A stretch of 64,000 nucleotides of DNA from JAJDXO01 sp965207535 (GTDB lineage: Bacteria > Pseudomonadota > Alphaproteobacteria > Rhodospirillales > UBA2165): positions 62,001 to 126,000 of the forward strand of contig CBDBMR010000017.1 in the NCBI GenBank assembly GCA_965207535.1, in the 5' to 3' direction. The notes beneath the pieces are model-generated. The model saw only the letters and a list, made by a program, of their open reading frames with translations. It had not been told where the DNA came from and searched no databases. Both the position numbers and the translations under genes were made by a program. The first letter of the stretch is position 1. The number at the start of each line of letters is the position of its first letter. Shown here piece after piece: positions 52,792 to 63,191 of this stretch.

Positions 52792-53259
52792 ATGGGTAAG
52801 GACAAACAAGCCGCCGCCGCCGGTCCTCATATGGCGGCGGCCCTCGAAGAGGCGGAAGCCGCACGATCGGCGGGCGAGGTCCCCGTCGGCGCGGTGATCG
52901 TCCGGGGCGGCAAAATCGTCGCCCGCGCCCACAACCGGGTCGAGCGGGACAAGGATCCGACTGCCCATGCCGAGTTGCTGACCATACGTGAAGCCTGCCG
53001 ATTATCCGGGGCGGCGCGCCTCCCGGACTGCGATCTCTACGTCACCCTGGAGCCATGCCCCATGTGTGCCCAGGCCATATCCCTTGCCCGCATCCGCAAC
53101 CTCTACTTCGGGGCGTTTGACCCCAAGGGCGGCGGCGTCGATCATGGTCCGCGCATTTTCCAGCAGCCGAGCTGTCATCATGCGCCGGAGGTCTACGGCG
53201 GTATCGCCGAACAAGAGGCGGCTGCTTTATTGAAGGATTTCTTTACCGAGAGGCGGTAA
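52792..53259 (+). CDS. tadA: tRNA-specific adenosine deaminase TadA-like
   Basis: A 155-residue zinc deaminase. HAE at residues 59-61 and PCPMC at 88-92 form the active site, and the length and FDPKGGGVDHGPRIF-type loop fit TadA, which makes inosine 34 in tRNA-Arg. A general nucleoside deaminase is a less likely alternative. The ATG at 52792 is preferred to an in-frame GTG 30 bases upstream. Divergent from the amidotransferase-like gene. Confidence 0.88.
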   Translation: MGKDKQAAAAGPHMAAALEEAEAARSAGEVPVGAVIVRGGKIVARAHNRVERDKDPTAHAELLTIREACRLSGAARLPDCDLYVTLEPCPMCAQAISLARIRNLYFGAFDPKGGGVDHGPRIFQQPSCHHAPEVYGGIAEQEAAALLKDFFTERR

Positions 53260-53304
53260 CCTCTCGCGAAACGACAATAGCTTGCTACCAAGAAGGATTC
53301 GGTG

Positions 53305-54162
53305 ATGGCCAAGGGAGATATCGGCGACAGCATTACATTTGTCGATGGCGGCTGGCACGACGGTTCGCCCAAGGTCCTGGGCCCCGACAGCAACGCCATG
53401 TGGCTGTCGTCGATCGTGTTCGACGGCGCCCGGGCCATGCTCGGCGGCGCGCCGGACCTGGAACCCCATTGCGCGCGGGTTGCCCGGTCCGCCGAAGCGC
53501 TGGGGATGGTCTCGCCCGTTCCGGCGGAAGAGTTCGTCGCCCTCGCCCGAGAAGGCATCGGCAAGTTCGAAGACGATGCCGAGCTCTATATCTGCCCCAT
53601 GATCTGGGCGGAGAGCGGTTTTATCATCGCCGATCCGGAGTCCACGAAATTCCTGATCTCCATCTATCGCGCCCCGCTGCCCGAACCGGCCGGCCTCACC
53701 GCCTGCCGGACCACCATCCGCCGCCCGGCGCGGGACCAGGCGCCGACCGATGCCAAGGCTTCCTGCCTTTATCCCAATGTGGCCCGTGCCGTCCGCGAGG
53801 CCCGCGACAAGGGGTATGACACGGGCGTGGTCCTCGACCCGTCGGGCAATGTGGCCGAGTTTGCCTACACCAATCTGTTCATGGTCTCCGACGGGGTCGT
53901 TCACACGCCTGCCCCCAACGGCACCTTCCTGAACGGGCTCACCCGCCAGCGGATCGTGAAGCTGTTGCGGGATGACGGCGTGGAGGTGATCGAGCGGTCC
54001 ATCGGCTATGACGAGCTCGCCAAGGCGGACGAGCTGTTCTCCACCGGCAACTATTCCAAGGTGCTGCCCTGCACCGGGCTGGACGATCGGGACCTGCAGC
54101 CGGGACCCGTGTTCCGCCGCGCCCGCGAGCTGTATTGGGAGTTTGCCCGCAACGCCCGCTAA
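53305..54162 (+). CDS. Class IV aminotransferase (branched-chain type)
   Basis: A 285-residue PLP enzyme of fold type IV. The PLP lysine is K151 (DAKASCLYPN), with later blocks GNVAEFAYTNLFMV and NGLTRQRIVKLL. It resembles branched-chain amino acid aminotransferases, but related enzymes use other amines or D-amino acids. GAAGGA lies about 10 bases before the ATG. Its end overlaps that of the convergent GST gene by 4 bp. Confidence 0.88.
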   Translation: MAKGDIGDSITFVDGGWHDGSPKVLGPDSNAMWLSSIVFDGARAMLGGAPDLEPHCARVARSAEALGMVSPVPAEEFVALAREGIGKFEDDAELYICPMIWAESGFIIADPESTKFLISIYRAPLPEPAGLTACRTTIRRPARDQAPTDAKASCLYPNVARAVREARDKGYDTGVVLDPSGNVAEFAYTNLFMVSDGVVHTPAPNGTFLNGLTRQRIVKLLRDDGVEVIERSIGYDELAKADELFSTGNYSKVLPCTGLDDRDLQPGPVFRRARELYWEFARNAR

Positions 54163-54758
54163 CCCCCGTGCGCCATCGGGACGTAACCGGGCTGGCCGCG
54201 GACGCTTTCCAGCCATCGGTTGACCGCATCGTATTTGCCGAGATCGAACCCGCCTTCGTCCGCCACATGGGTGTAGGCATAGAGGGCGATGTCGGCGATG
54301 GAATACCGGCCGGCGGCGAAGAACTCATGGGATTTCAAGTGCCCGTCCATCACATCCAGCGCGGCGTAACCGCGCTCCTGCTTCTCGGCCAAAACCGCCG
54401 GGTCCGGCGGATCGGGCTGATGGAGCATGAACCGGGCGACGGCGACATAGGGCTCGTGGCTGTATTGTTCGAAGTTCATCCACCTGAGGACATCGGCCTG
54501 GCCATAGAGATCGTCCGGCCACAGCGGCGAACCGCTGGCGACGTAGTAGAGGATGGCATTGGATTCGGGCAGCGCCCGCCCGTCGTCCAGCACCAGGGTC
54601 GGGATCTTGCCGTTGGGATTGAGCCGGAGAAACTCCGGCGTCCGGGTCTCGCCCTCGAGGATATCGACCTCGACCAGCTCGCAGTCGACACCCAACTGGG
54701 CCATGGCGAGGCGCACCTTGTAGCCGTTTCCGGATATGGGATCGTCGTAGAGTATCAT
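54159..54758 (-). CDS. Glutathione S-transferase family protein
   Basis: A 199-residue protein with a thioredoxin-like N-terminal domain (DDPISGNGYKVRLAM, NPNGKIPTLVLDDG, ALPESNAILYYV) and an all-helical C-terminal domain containing YSIADIALYAYTHVA. Substrate unknown. It is 7 bp downstream of lysS and probably cotranscribed. Confidence 0.9.
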   Translation of the reverse strand: MILYDDPISGNGYKVRLAMAQLGVDCELVEVDILEGETRTPEFLRLNPNGKIPTLVLDDGRALPESNAILYYVASGSPLWPDDLYGQADVLRWMNFEQYSHEPYVAVARFMLHQPDPPDPAVLAEKQERGYAALDVMDGHLKSHEFFAAGRYSIADIALYAYTHVADEGGFDLGKYDAVNRWLESVRGQPGYVPMAHGG

Positions 54759-54765
54759 CGGGGTC

Positions 54766-56352
54766 CTACTCCAAGTTGAGATCTTCGCCGGCCAGCGCCT
54801 TTCCGATCAGCGTCCGGGTCTCCTCGATCCCGTAGAGCGCGATGAACGAACCCATGCGCGGGCCGGTGGACTGGCCGAGGAGGGTCTCGTAGAGGCTCCG
54901 GAACCAGCTCTTGAGGTCTTCGAAATCATGCCGCTTGCCGACCTCGTAGACCTCGCTTTGGATTTCCTCCGCCTCGGCGCCGGCAGGGATAGCCGCCAAG
55001 GTTTCAGACAGGTCCTCCAGCGCCGCTCGCTCCGCGTCTGTCGGCGCCCGATACGATTTATTGGGCTTCACAAAGTCCTGGAAGTAGTTGATCGCATACC
55101 CCACCAATTGATCGAGGATCGGAGCGCTCTCAGGCGTCGCATCGGGCCGGTAGCGGGAGATGAAATGCCACAGCACCGATTTGTCCTCGGTGTTGCAGAC
55201 CGCGGCCAGGTTCAAAAGGACGTTGAACCGGATATGGGCCTGCTCCGTCGGCGGATTGCCGCGATGAATGTGCCACGCAGGATTGTTCAACTTTTTCTCG
55301 GGCGGCATGTTGAGAAGGCTGTCGACATTGCCCAGATATTCGTCGACGGCGCGCGGAATGACGTCGAAGTAAAGCCGCTTCGCCTGGGTGGGTTTCTGGT
55401 ACATGAACTGGCTCAGGCTCTCCGGCGGCGCGTAGCGCAGCCACTCGTCGATGGTCATTCCGTTGCCGCGGGACTTGGAGATTTTTTCTCCGATATCGTC
55501 CAGGAACAGCTCGTACGTAAAGCCGCTGGGCGGCGCCGCACCCAGGATGCGGGCGATCTTGCCGGAAAGCCGCACGGAATCGATCAGATCCTTGCCCGAC
55601 ATCTCATAATCGACGTCCAGCGCCACCCAGCGCATGGCCCAGTCGGCCTTCCATTGCAGTTTGCAGTGCCCGCCCGTGGCCGGCACCTCCACCTTCGCGC
55701 CGTCCTCGTCCTCGTAGATGACGGTGCCCGCCTCCTCGTCCCATTCGACGATCGGCACCTGCAGTACGACGCCTGTCTTCGGACAGACCGGCAGGAAGGG
55801 GCTGTAGGTGGCGCGGCGCTCCGGGCCGAGTGTCGGCAGAATAACGTTGATGACCTTCTCGTAATTGGACAGCACCTTGAGGAGAGTTTCGTCGAACTGC
55901 CCCGACTTGTAGCATTCGGTGGAACTCTTGAACTCGTAGTCGAATTCGAACTCGTCGAGAAATGCCCGAAGGCGGGCGTTGTTGTGGGCGCCAAAACTCT
56001 CATGAGTCCCGAACGGATCGGGGATATCGGTCAGCGGCTTCCCCAGATGCGGCTCGATGGTTTCGGGGTTGGGAATATTGTCCGGCACCTTCCGAAGGCC
56101 GTCCATGTCGTCGGAAAAGGCGATCAGGTGGGTTTTGAGGCCGGTAAGCTCCTCGAAGGCATGGCGGACCATGGTCGTCCTGGCCACCTCGCCGAAGGTA
56201 CCGATATGGGGCAGCCCCGAAGGTCCGAATCCGGTTTCGAACAGCACATGGCCCTTGGCCGGCAATCCGCCGTTCAGCCGTTTTTCCAGGCTGCGCGCCT
56301 CGGCAAACGGCCAAGCGTTGGATTGCTGCGCATATTCCCTGAATTCACTCAT
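54766..56352 (-). CDS. lysS: Class I lysyl-tRNA synthetase (archaeal type)
   Basis: A 528-residue LysRS with class I motifs: PHIGT at residues 48-52 and KISKSRGNG. This is unrelated in fold to the common bacterial class II LysRS. Class I LysRS is known in alphaproteobacteria, spirochaetes and archaea. The start at 56352 (MSEFREYAQQSNAWPFAEAR) begins the conserved region; an upstream in-frame start at 56415 is rejected. Divergent from the helicase. Confidence 0.95.
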   Translation of the reverse strand: MSEFREYAQQSNAWPFAEARSLEKRLNGGLPAKGHVLFETGFGPSGLPHIGTFGEVARTTMVRHAFEELTGLKTHLIAFSDDMDGLRKVPDNIPNPETIEPHLGKPLTDIPDPFGTHESFGAHNNARLRAFLDEFEFDYEFKSSTECYKSGQFDETLLKVLSNYEKVINVILPTLGPERRATYSPFLPVCPKTGVVLQVPIVEWDEEAGTVIYEDEDGAKVEVPATGGHCKLQWKADWAMRWVALDVDYEMSGKDLIDSVRLSGKIARILGAAPPSGFTYELFLDDIGEKISKSRGNGMTIDEWLRYAPPESLSQFMYQKPTQAKRLYFDVIPRAVDEYLGNVDSLLNMPPEKKLNNPAWHIHRGNPPTEQAHIRFNVLLNLAAVCNTEDKSVLWHFISRYRPDATPESAPILDQLVGYAINYFQDFVKPNKSYRAPTDAERAALEDLSETLAAIPAGAEAEEIQSEVYEVGKRHDFEDLKSWFRSLYETLLGQSTGPRMGSFIALYGIEETRTLIGKALAGEDLNLE

Positions 56353-56511
56353 AGGCCTTGTGCTTTTCGATTTCGGTAATTCTTGGAGCGCGGAACCTAA
56401 GCGCCGCCGCGTCATCCGTCAACACAGGCCGGAGGGCCGAAACGCGTGACCGTAGTTCCGGGGATTCTTAACGATGCGGCGGCCCGGCCGGGCGGGTATA
56501 GTGGCTGTTCC

Positions 56512-59262
56512 ATGCCCGATGAAACCTCCTCAACGCCGCTGAAACTGCCGCTCGCGCCGGTTCTGGTCGCAAACCACGCCGGCGCCGTGTGGCTCACCTC
56601 CGATGGCGAAATCGAAACGCTGTCGAGCCGGGACGCGGCGGCGAACGCGTTGAAGACCATGCCGATCGTGTGCCATGCCAAGGCGACATCGGCCCATTTG
56701 GGCAGCGAACCCTTCCCCGCCCTCGATGTCCTGGAACTGCTGGCCTTCGTGCATCCGGCGAAGTTCTGTACCCCGGCCCCGTTGGGCATCGCGCGGTTTC
56801 TCGGCCTGCCGGAGCCGGCAGGTTTGGAAGACCAAGCCGCGACCCTCATCCAGGCCGTCGAACGCCTGCACCGCGGATTGTCGGGCGCCTCCGCCGATGC
56901 CGAAGGCATCGCCTGGTCCATGGGCCGGGCCGGCTGGCCGTGGGCGACCTCGGTGTTGGCGGCGCTCGGCGGCGGGAACGGCGATCCCAAACACCGGGCG
57001 GCAAACCCGGCCGATGCCTTCCGGGCCTGGCGGGACCTGCCCGAATGGTCCGAGCACGCGCCGCCGCCGCAGCCCGGCCATCTTCCGGTGAGCCCGGACG
57101 AGGCCGAAGCACAGTTGACGGCGGCGCTCGGCGCCGCGGCGGAGGCACGTCCCCAACAGGTCCTGTTCACCCGTGAGGTCACCCGCGCGTTCGACCCCAT
57201 CGACCAAGCGGCGCAGCCCCGGACGGTGCTCGCCCAGGCGGGCACCGGGGTCGGCAAGACGCAGGGCTATCTGGCACCGGCCAGTCTCTGGGCGGACCGG
57301 AACGACGGGACCGTGTGGGTCAGCACCTATACCCGCAACCTGCAGCGCCAGCTGGACGGCGAACTCGACCGGGTCTATCCGAACCCGGCGGAGAAACCGC
57401 TGCGTGCGGTGATCCGGAAAGGCCGGGAGAACTACCTGTGCCTGCTGAACTTCGAAGAGGCGGTCGGCCGGCTGTCGGCCGACACCGGGTCCGCCATCGG
57501 CATGGGGCTGTTGGCGAGATGGATCGGCGCGACCCGCGACGGCGACATGATCGGCGGGGATTTTCCGTCCTGGCTGCCCGATCTCCTTGGCTTTCCCGCC
57601 GCCATGGGGCTCACCGACCGGCGCGGCGAGTGCATCTATTCCGCCTGCTCGCATTTCTCCAAATGCTTCATCGAACGGACCGTGCGCCGTGCCCGCCGGG
57701 CCAAGATCGTCGTCGCCAACCATGCACTGGTGATGGTCCAGGCCGCCCTCGGCGGCGGCGATGAGGCCTACCGGCCGGCCCGGTACGTCTTCGACGAGGG
57801 ACACCACATATTCGATGCCGCCGATTCGGCGTTTTCGGCGCACCTGAGCGGCGGGGAAACCGCCGAGCTCCGGCGCTGGTTTCTGGGCGCCGAAGGCCGT
57901 CGAGGCTCCCGCTCCCGCGGCCTGAAAGCCCGGATCGAGGATTTGCTCGGCGAGGATGAAGCCGCCGTCACCGCCCTCGGGGAACTGCTTCAGGCGGCCC
58001 GGACCCTGCCGGGCCCCGGCTGGATGACCCGGCTGACCGAGGGCAATCCTGTCGGGCCGGCGGAGAGCTTTCTCCTGCTGGTCCGTCAGCAGGTCTACGC
58101 CCGGGACAAGAATGCGGACAGTCCATACGGCCTGGAGACCGATGCCGTGCCGACCGTCGACGGCATGGCCGGTGCGGCCCTCGAACTGCTCGACACACTC
58201 AAGGAAATCGAGCGCCCGGCCCGGGTGCTGATCGGTCATTTGGAACGGCAGCTCGACGACGAGGCCGACGATCTCGACACTGCAACCCGGCAGCGCATCG
58301 AGGCGGCCGCCCGGTCCCTGGAGCGCCGCGGCGTCCTTCAGGTCGGGGCCTGGCGCGAAATGCTGACCTCGCTCGGCCGGGAAATCCCCGAAGGCTTCGT
58401 CGATTGGATGAGCGTCGAGCGGATCGGCGGCCGCGATTTCGACATCGGCCTTCACCGCAACTGGGTCGATCCCACCCAGCCGTTCGCCGAAACGGTGATC
58501 GCGCCGTCGGACGGCACGTTGATTACTTCGGCCACGCTGCGGGACGGGCACGGCGACGACGCCTGGGCGCGGGCGCGGCTGCGCACCGGGCTCGACAAGG
58601 TGGGAGACGAGACCGTCACCCTGGATGTCGCCTCGCCGTTCGACTATCCGTCCCAGACCCGGGTCTTCGTCACCTCGGATGTGGACAGGAACGACACCGG
58701 CCAGGTCGCCGCCGCATACCGGGAGCTCATTCTCGCCGCCGGGGGCGGTGTTCTCGGTCTTTTTACTTCCATCGCCCGGTTGCGGAACGTTCACGCCCGC
58801 CTTGTCGAAGCGTCGGAACTCAACGACGTCACCCTGCTGGCGCAGCACGTGGACCCGCTCGATATCGGCACGCTCATCGACATATTCCGCTCCGATGAGG
58901 ACTCGTGCCTGCTCGGCACCGATGCGGCGCGGGACGGGATCGACGTGCCCGGCCGGTCGCTCCGGATGGTGATCTATGACAGGGTTCCATGGCCACGGCC
59001 GACGATCCTGCACCGGGAGCGCAAGAAGGCCTTCGGCGGCAGCCGGTACGACGATTCCATCACCCGCCTGCGCCTGAAACAGGCCTATGGCCGGCTCATC
59101 CGGCAGGCGGCGGATCGGGGCGTGCTGGTGATGCTGGACCGGGCCATGCCGTCGCGGCTGCTCGACGCCTTTCCCGCCGGTGTCAATGTGCGGCGGGTGG
59201 GATTGGCGCAAGCGATCAGCGAAAGCGCGGTGTTCCTGGACCGGACCGGCGGAGACGGCTAG
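56512..59262 (+). CDS. DinG/Rad3-like ATP-dependent DNA helicase
   Basis: A 916-residue superfamily 2 helicase. Walker A is AQAGTGVGKT (GKT at 248-250), Walker B is DEGH (428-431), and a late motif TDAARDGIDVPG precedes the arginine finger region QAYGRLIRQ. Cysteines in ENYLCLLNFEEAV and CIYSACSHFSKCF fit the Fe-S cluster of XPD/DinG helicases. The first 230 residues are an extra domain without a motif I know. It lies between lysS and groEL and faces the groESL terminator. The start at 56512 has no strong ribosome site; 56446 is the alternative. Confidence 0.88.
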   Translation: MPDETSSTPLKLPLAPVLVANHAGAVWLTSDGEIETLSSRDAAANALKTMPIVCHAKATSAHLGSEPFPALDVLELLAFVHPAKFCTPAPLGIARFLGLPEPAGLEDQAATLIQAVERLHRGLSGASADAEGIAWSMGRAGWPWATSVLAALGGGNGDPKHRAANPADAFRAWRDLPEWSEHAPPPQPGHLPVSPDEAEAQLTAALGAAAEARPQQVLFTREVTRAFDPIDQAAQPRTVLAQAGTGVGKTQGYLAPASLWADRNDGTVWVSTYTRNLQRQLDGELDRVYPNPAEKPLRAVIRKGRENYLCLLNFEEAVGRLSADTGSAIGMGLLARWIGATRDGDMIGGDFPSWLPDLLGFPAAMGLTDRRGECIYSACSHFSKCFIERTVRRARRAKIVVANHALVMVQAALGGGDEAYRPARYVFDEGHHIFDAADSAFSAHLSGGETAELRRWFLGAEGRRGSRSRGLKARIEDLLGEDEAAVTALGELLQAARTLPGPGWMTRLTEGNPVGPAESFLLLVRQQVYARDKNADSPYGLETDAVPTVDGMAGAALELLDTLKEIERPARVLIGHLERQLDDEADDLDTATRQRIEAAARSLERRGVLQVGAWREMLTSLGREIPEGFVDWMSVERIGGRDFDIGLHRNWVDPTQPFAETVIAPSDGTLITSATLRDGHGDDAWARARLRTGLDKVGDETVTLDVASPFDYPSQTRVFVTSDVDRNDTGQVAAAYRELILAAGGGVLGLFTSIARLRNVHARLVEASELNDVTLLAQHVDPLDIGTLIDIFRSDEDSCLLGTDAARDGIDVPGRSLRMVIYDRVPWPRPTILHRERKKAFGGSRYDDSITRLRLKQAYGRLIRQAADRGVLVMLDRAMPSRLLDAFPAGVNVRRVGLAQAISESAVFLDRTGGDG

Positions 59263-59330
59263 AACCTGCGCCCCGGCGGATAAGGCCACTCGGCACCAAT
59301 CCGCCAATCGAATCTCCGTGGCGGCGACGC

Positions 59331-59362
59331 AAAAAAAGGGCCGCATCCAAAGGATGCGGCCC
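59331..59362 (-). terminator. Rho-independent terminator of groESL
   Basis: GGGCCGCATCC (59338-59348), three bases and GGATGCGGCCC (59352-59362) form a perfect 11-pair stem. On the minus strand it is followed by seven T (59337-59331). It lies 22 bases after the groEL stop. It may also help stop helicase transcription from the other side. Confidence 0.93.
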
Positions 59363-59384
59363 CTCTTTGTAACGGTCAGGCGAC

Positions 59385-61025
<1,641 letters not shown>

Positions 61026-61056
61026 TTTTCATGTTCTCCTTGAAACAAATTGGCGC

Positions 61057-61371
61057 TTAAGCGGCCTTCTTGGCCTTGGCCTTGGTGGTCAGAATGCCGA
61101 GGACGTCGCTCTCACGCATGATAAGCAGTTCCTCGCCATCGATGTTCACTTCGGTCCCGCCATACTTCGAGAACAGGACCCGGTCGCCCACCTTCACGTC
61201 CAGGGGCGTGGTCTTGCCGTCTTCGGCCTTGGCGCCGGAACCGGCGGCCACGATCTCACCCTCGGAGGGCTTCTCCTTTGCGGTATCGGGAATGATGATC
61301 CCTCCCGCGGTTTTTTCGTCTTCTTCGAGACGCCGGACCAAAATCCGGTCATGCAATGGCTGAAAGCCCAT
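61057..61371 (-). CDS. groS: Co-chaperonin GroES
   Basis: A 104-residue GroES with the conserved PLHDRILVRRLEEDEKTAGG start and the mobile-loop region IIIPDTAKEKPSEG. It caps GroEL. Upstream are a CIRCE-like operator (61408-61434) and a promoter (61437-61464), so it is heat-inducible and probably under HrcA. Confidence 0.97.
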   Translation of the reverse strand: MGFQPLHDRILVRRLEEDEKTAGGIIIPDTAKEKPSEGEIVAAGSGAKAEDGKTTPLDVKVGDRVLFSKYGGTEVNIDGEELLIMRESDVLGILTTKAKAKKAA

Positions 61372-61407
61372 TGTATTCCTCCATTTTCCACTGAAACCCG
61401 GGCCGAA

Positions 61408-61434
61408 TTAGCACTCTCGGCCTCGGACTGCCAG
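61408..61434. promoter_or_regulatory. CIRCE-like HrcA operator
   Basis: TTAGCACTC (61408-61416), nine bases, then GACTGCCAG (61426-61434). The consensus is TTAGCACTC-N9-GAGTGCTAA, so the left half is perfect and the right half matches 6 of 9. It lies 37 bases upstream of groES, over the predicted transcription start, the usual place for HrcA repression. Confidence 0.8.
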
Positions 61435-61436
61435 GG

Positions 61437-61464
61437 AATTTAGTTCAATGTTTTCAATCGTCAA
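61437..61464 (-). promoter_or_regulatory. Probable groESL promoter
   Basis: On the minus strand TTGACG (61464-61459) and TAAATT (61442-61437) are spaced by 16 bases. CTTGAC also fits the -35 of alphaproteobacterial RpoH promoters. The start would fall inside the CIRCE-like site. Confidence 0.5.
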
Positions 61465-62199
61465 GACCCTGCCGGCATTTTTTTGAAATTATATGGATGC
61501 GAAGACAAGGTCATTCCCCGCCGGGAATTGACCGACTTGGCGAGCGAGCGCATCGCGAAGCCGTAGCCGTAATTGGGCGAAGGGGAGTTTCCGCGCTCCC
61601 CGGCTCCTTGAAGGGGGCTTGGAATTTGGTTCCAACGGAAATTTCGGATTCGGCCCGATCGTGTGCGCCGGTATAGGCATTTATGGTCATTTATGGACAT
61701 TTGATGACTTGGTTAAATTCCAATTCGGTGCTTTTGGGCGCTTTTTTGTGCGCGGGAACCCCAAGAAAATTCATGTGGCAATATCATGCGGCGAGCCCCG
61801 CGGGCGATGCTCCCTTACCAATGTGTGCGATCGGCCGCCCGATGCCACCCCCTCACCCCCTTCGAGGGTGAGAAGGGGTAAAATTACCACAGAGCACACG
61901 GAGCGGATTCGAGTATGGATACTCCGTGTCCCCGGTGTTCGACCTGGTGAATATCCTGGATGCCCTGCGCCCCCCAAGGCGTGGATGCCCGTGTCGAGCA
62001 CGGGCATGACGGATGGAGTGTGCCCCAAATGGAGTGCGTCATGGCCGGGCCCACCGGACCGGCTTCGCCGGCCCGGGGCGCGGATTGGCAGCACTCTCCC
62101 GAGATCGGTGCCAACCCTCTGATTTAAAACATTTTTTGTTGATTCGGATCACCGAACCGCTCCACACTTTGTCGTGGCGTGCTTGTGACGGAGAAAATC
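61465..62199. other. Intergenic region between groESL and usg with repeat-like dyads
   Basis: About 735 bases with no gene I can support. It has clearly lower coding signal and several dyads: CTCACCC-N7-GGGTGAG at 61852-61872 and ATGCCCGTG-TCGAG-CACGGGCAT at 61985-62007. The second resembles intergenic repeats of alphaproteobacteria that read TGGATGCCCG...CGGGCATGACGG (from memory). The part before 61800 is AT-richer and holds poly-T stretches. Confidence 0.5.
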
Positions 62200-62469
62200 A
62201 TGAGACATGGCGATTTCGAGACACAACTGAACGGCTACCGCCTGACCACCGCCGAAATCCTTTACCACCTGCCGGACCACCCCGAGCTGTTGCAGACCTT
62301 CATCTGGCAGACCATGGACCGGGCGCCCAATTTCCCGGCCGTCCGAAAATTCCTGAAATACTGGCAGGAAAGCCTGGACGGCAAGCTCCACTCGGTAAAG
62401 ATCGCCTCCAGGGAACTGATCAGACCGGCCGAATACAAAATCATCGGGCACAGCCTGAGCCTGCACTGA
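62200..62469 (+). CDS. Usg family protein
   Basis: An 89-residue protein, MRHGDFETQLNGYRLTTAEI at the start and PNFPAVRKFLKYWQESLDGK in the middle. It matches the alphaproteobacterial Usg family (COG5425), long described only by position upstream of trp genes in some species; no function is known. GGAG lies 6-9 bases before the ATG; an in-frame GTG 21 bases upstream is possible. It meets the convergent VTT gene end to end. Confidence 0.85.
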   Translation: MRHGDFETQLNGYRLTTAEILYHLPDHPELLQTFIWQTMDRAPNFPAVRKFLKYWQESLDGKLHSVKIASRELIRPAEYKIIGHSLSLH

Positions 62470-63189
62470 TTACGCCGCCGGTTTATCCTCGGCCTTGGTT
62501 TCATCGGCCTCGACCGCCTCGTCGACGGCGCGGTCGAAGGTGTGGCCGTGCCGGAACCGCCGGAAGAGATAAATCCCGAGCCCGGCGGAAACGAAGAACA
62601 GCACGACGCTGGCGGAAATCCTTAAACCCGGATCGAGGTTGATGCCGCTGCCCAGGAGCGCGAACACCACCATCTGCGGGATGTAGCCGATGGCCGAGCC
62701 GGCCAGGAACAAGGGAAACCTGGCGCTCGACACGCCGGCCGCCAGATTGGTCAGGAAGTTGCTGCCGGCGGGCAGCAACCGGATCAGCAGGGTCATGGAA
62801 AACGTGTGTTCGAGAAAGAAGGCGTCGGCCTTCCGGATGCGCGCCGGCAGGTGCCGGGATACCCAATCCCGGGCCACCCAGCGGGCGAACATGAAGGTCA
62901 GCGCACAGCCCAGCGCGGCGCCCGCGACGGCGAGCAGCGTCCCCGCGGCCAGGCCGAAGGCGTAGCCGCCCAGGAACGCCACCAGCTGCCGGGGGAGCGC
63001 AAAGGCCGTCGCCAGACCGGCGGCCAGGACGAACAGCGCCTCGCCGGTGAGGCCCCGGTCCCGGACCCACTTGTCGATCAGCTCGGCGCCGGATTCCTGA
63101 TCGATGCCGAGGACGCGCAGGCCCACGCCCAGCAGCACCAGGGCGACGATGACGGCGAGGCCGCGGATGACGAATTTGGGATTCAGCAT
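62470..63189 (-). CDS. TVP38/TMEM64-like VTT-domain membrane protein
   Basis: A 239-residue protein with about five helices and the VTT domain (PF09335): FALPRQLVAFLGGYAFGLAAG, LIRLLPAGSNFLTNLAAGVS and IGYIPQMVVFALLGSG. The tail is acidic (AVDEAVEADETKAEDKPAA). Such proteins are linked to lipid handling. It starts two bases after the glycosyltransferase stop; the pair suggests a lipid-linked envelope function. Confidence 0.9.
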   Translation of the reverse strand: MLNPKFVIRGLAVIVALVLLGVGLRVLGIDQESGAELIDKWVRDRGLTGEALFVLAAGLATAFALPRQLVAFLGGYAFGLAAGTLLAVAGAALGCALTFMFARWVARDWVSRHLPARIRKADAFFLEHTFSMTLLIRLLPAGSNFLTNLAAGVSSARFPLFLAGSAIGYIPQMVVFALLGSGINLDPGLRISASVVLFFVSAGLGIYLFRRFRHGHTFDRAVDEAVEADETKAEDKPAA

Positions 63190-63191
63190 GC

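Noticed and set aside
56530..59346. 938-codon minus-strand frame opposite the helicase
   Set aside because: Shadow frame; the plus strand carries all helicase motifs, and the minus product has no recognisable domain.
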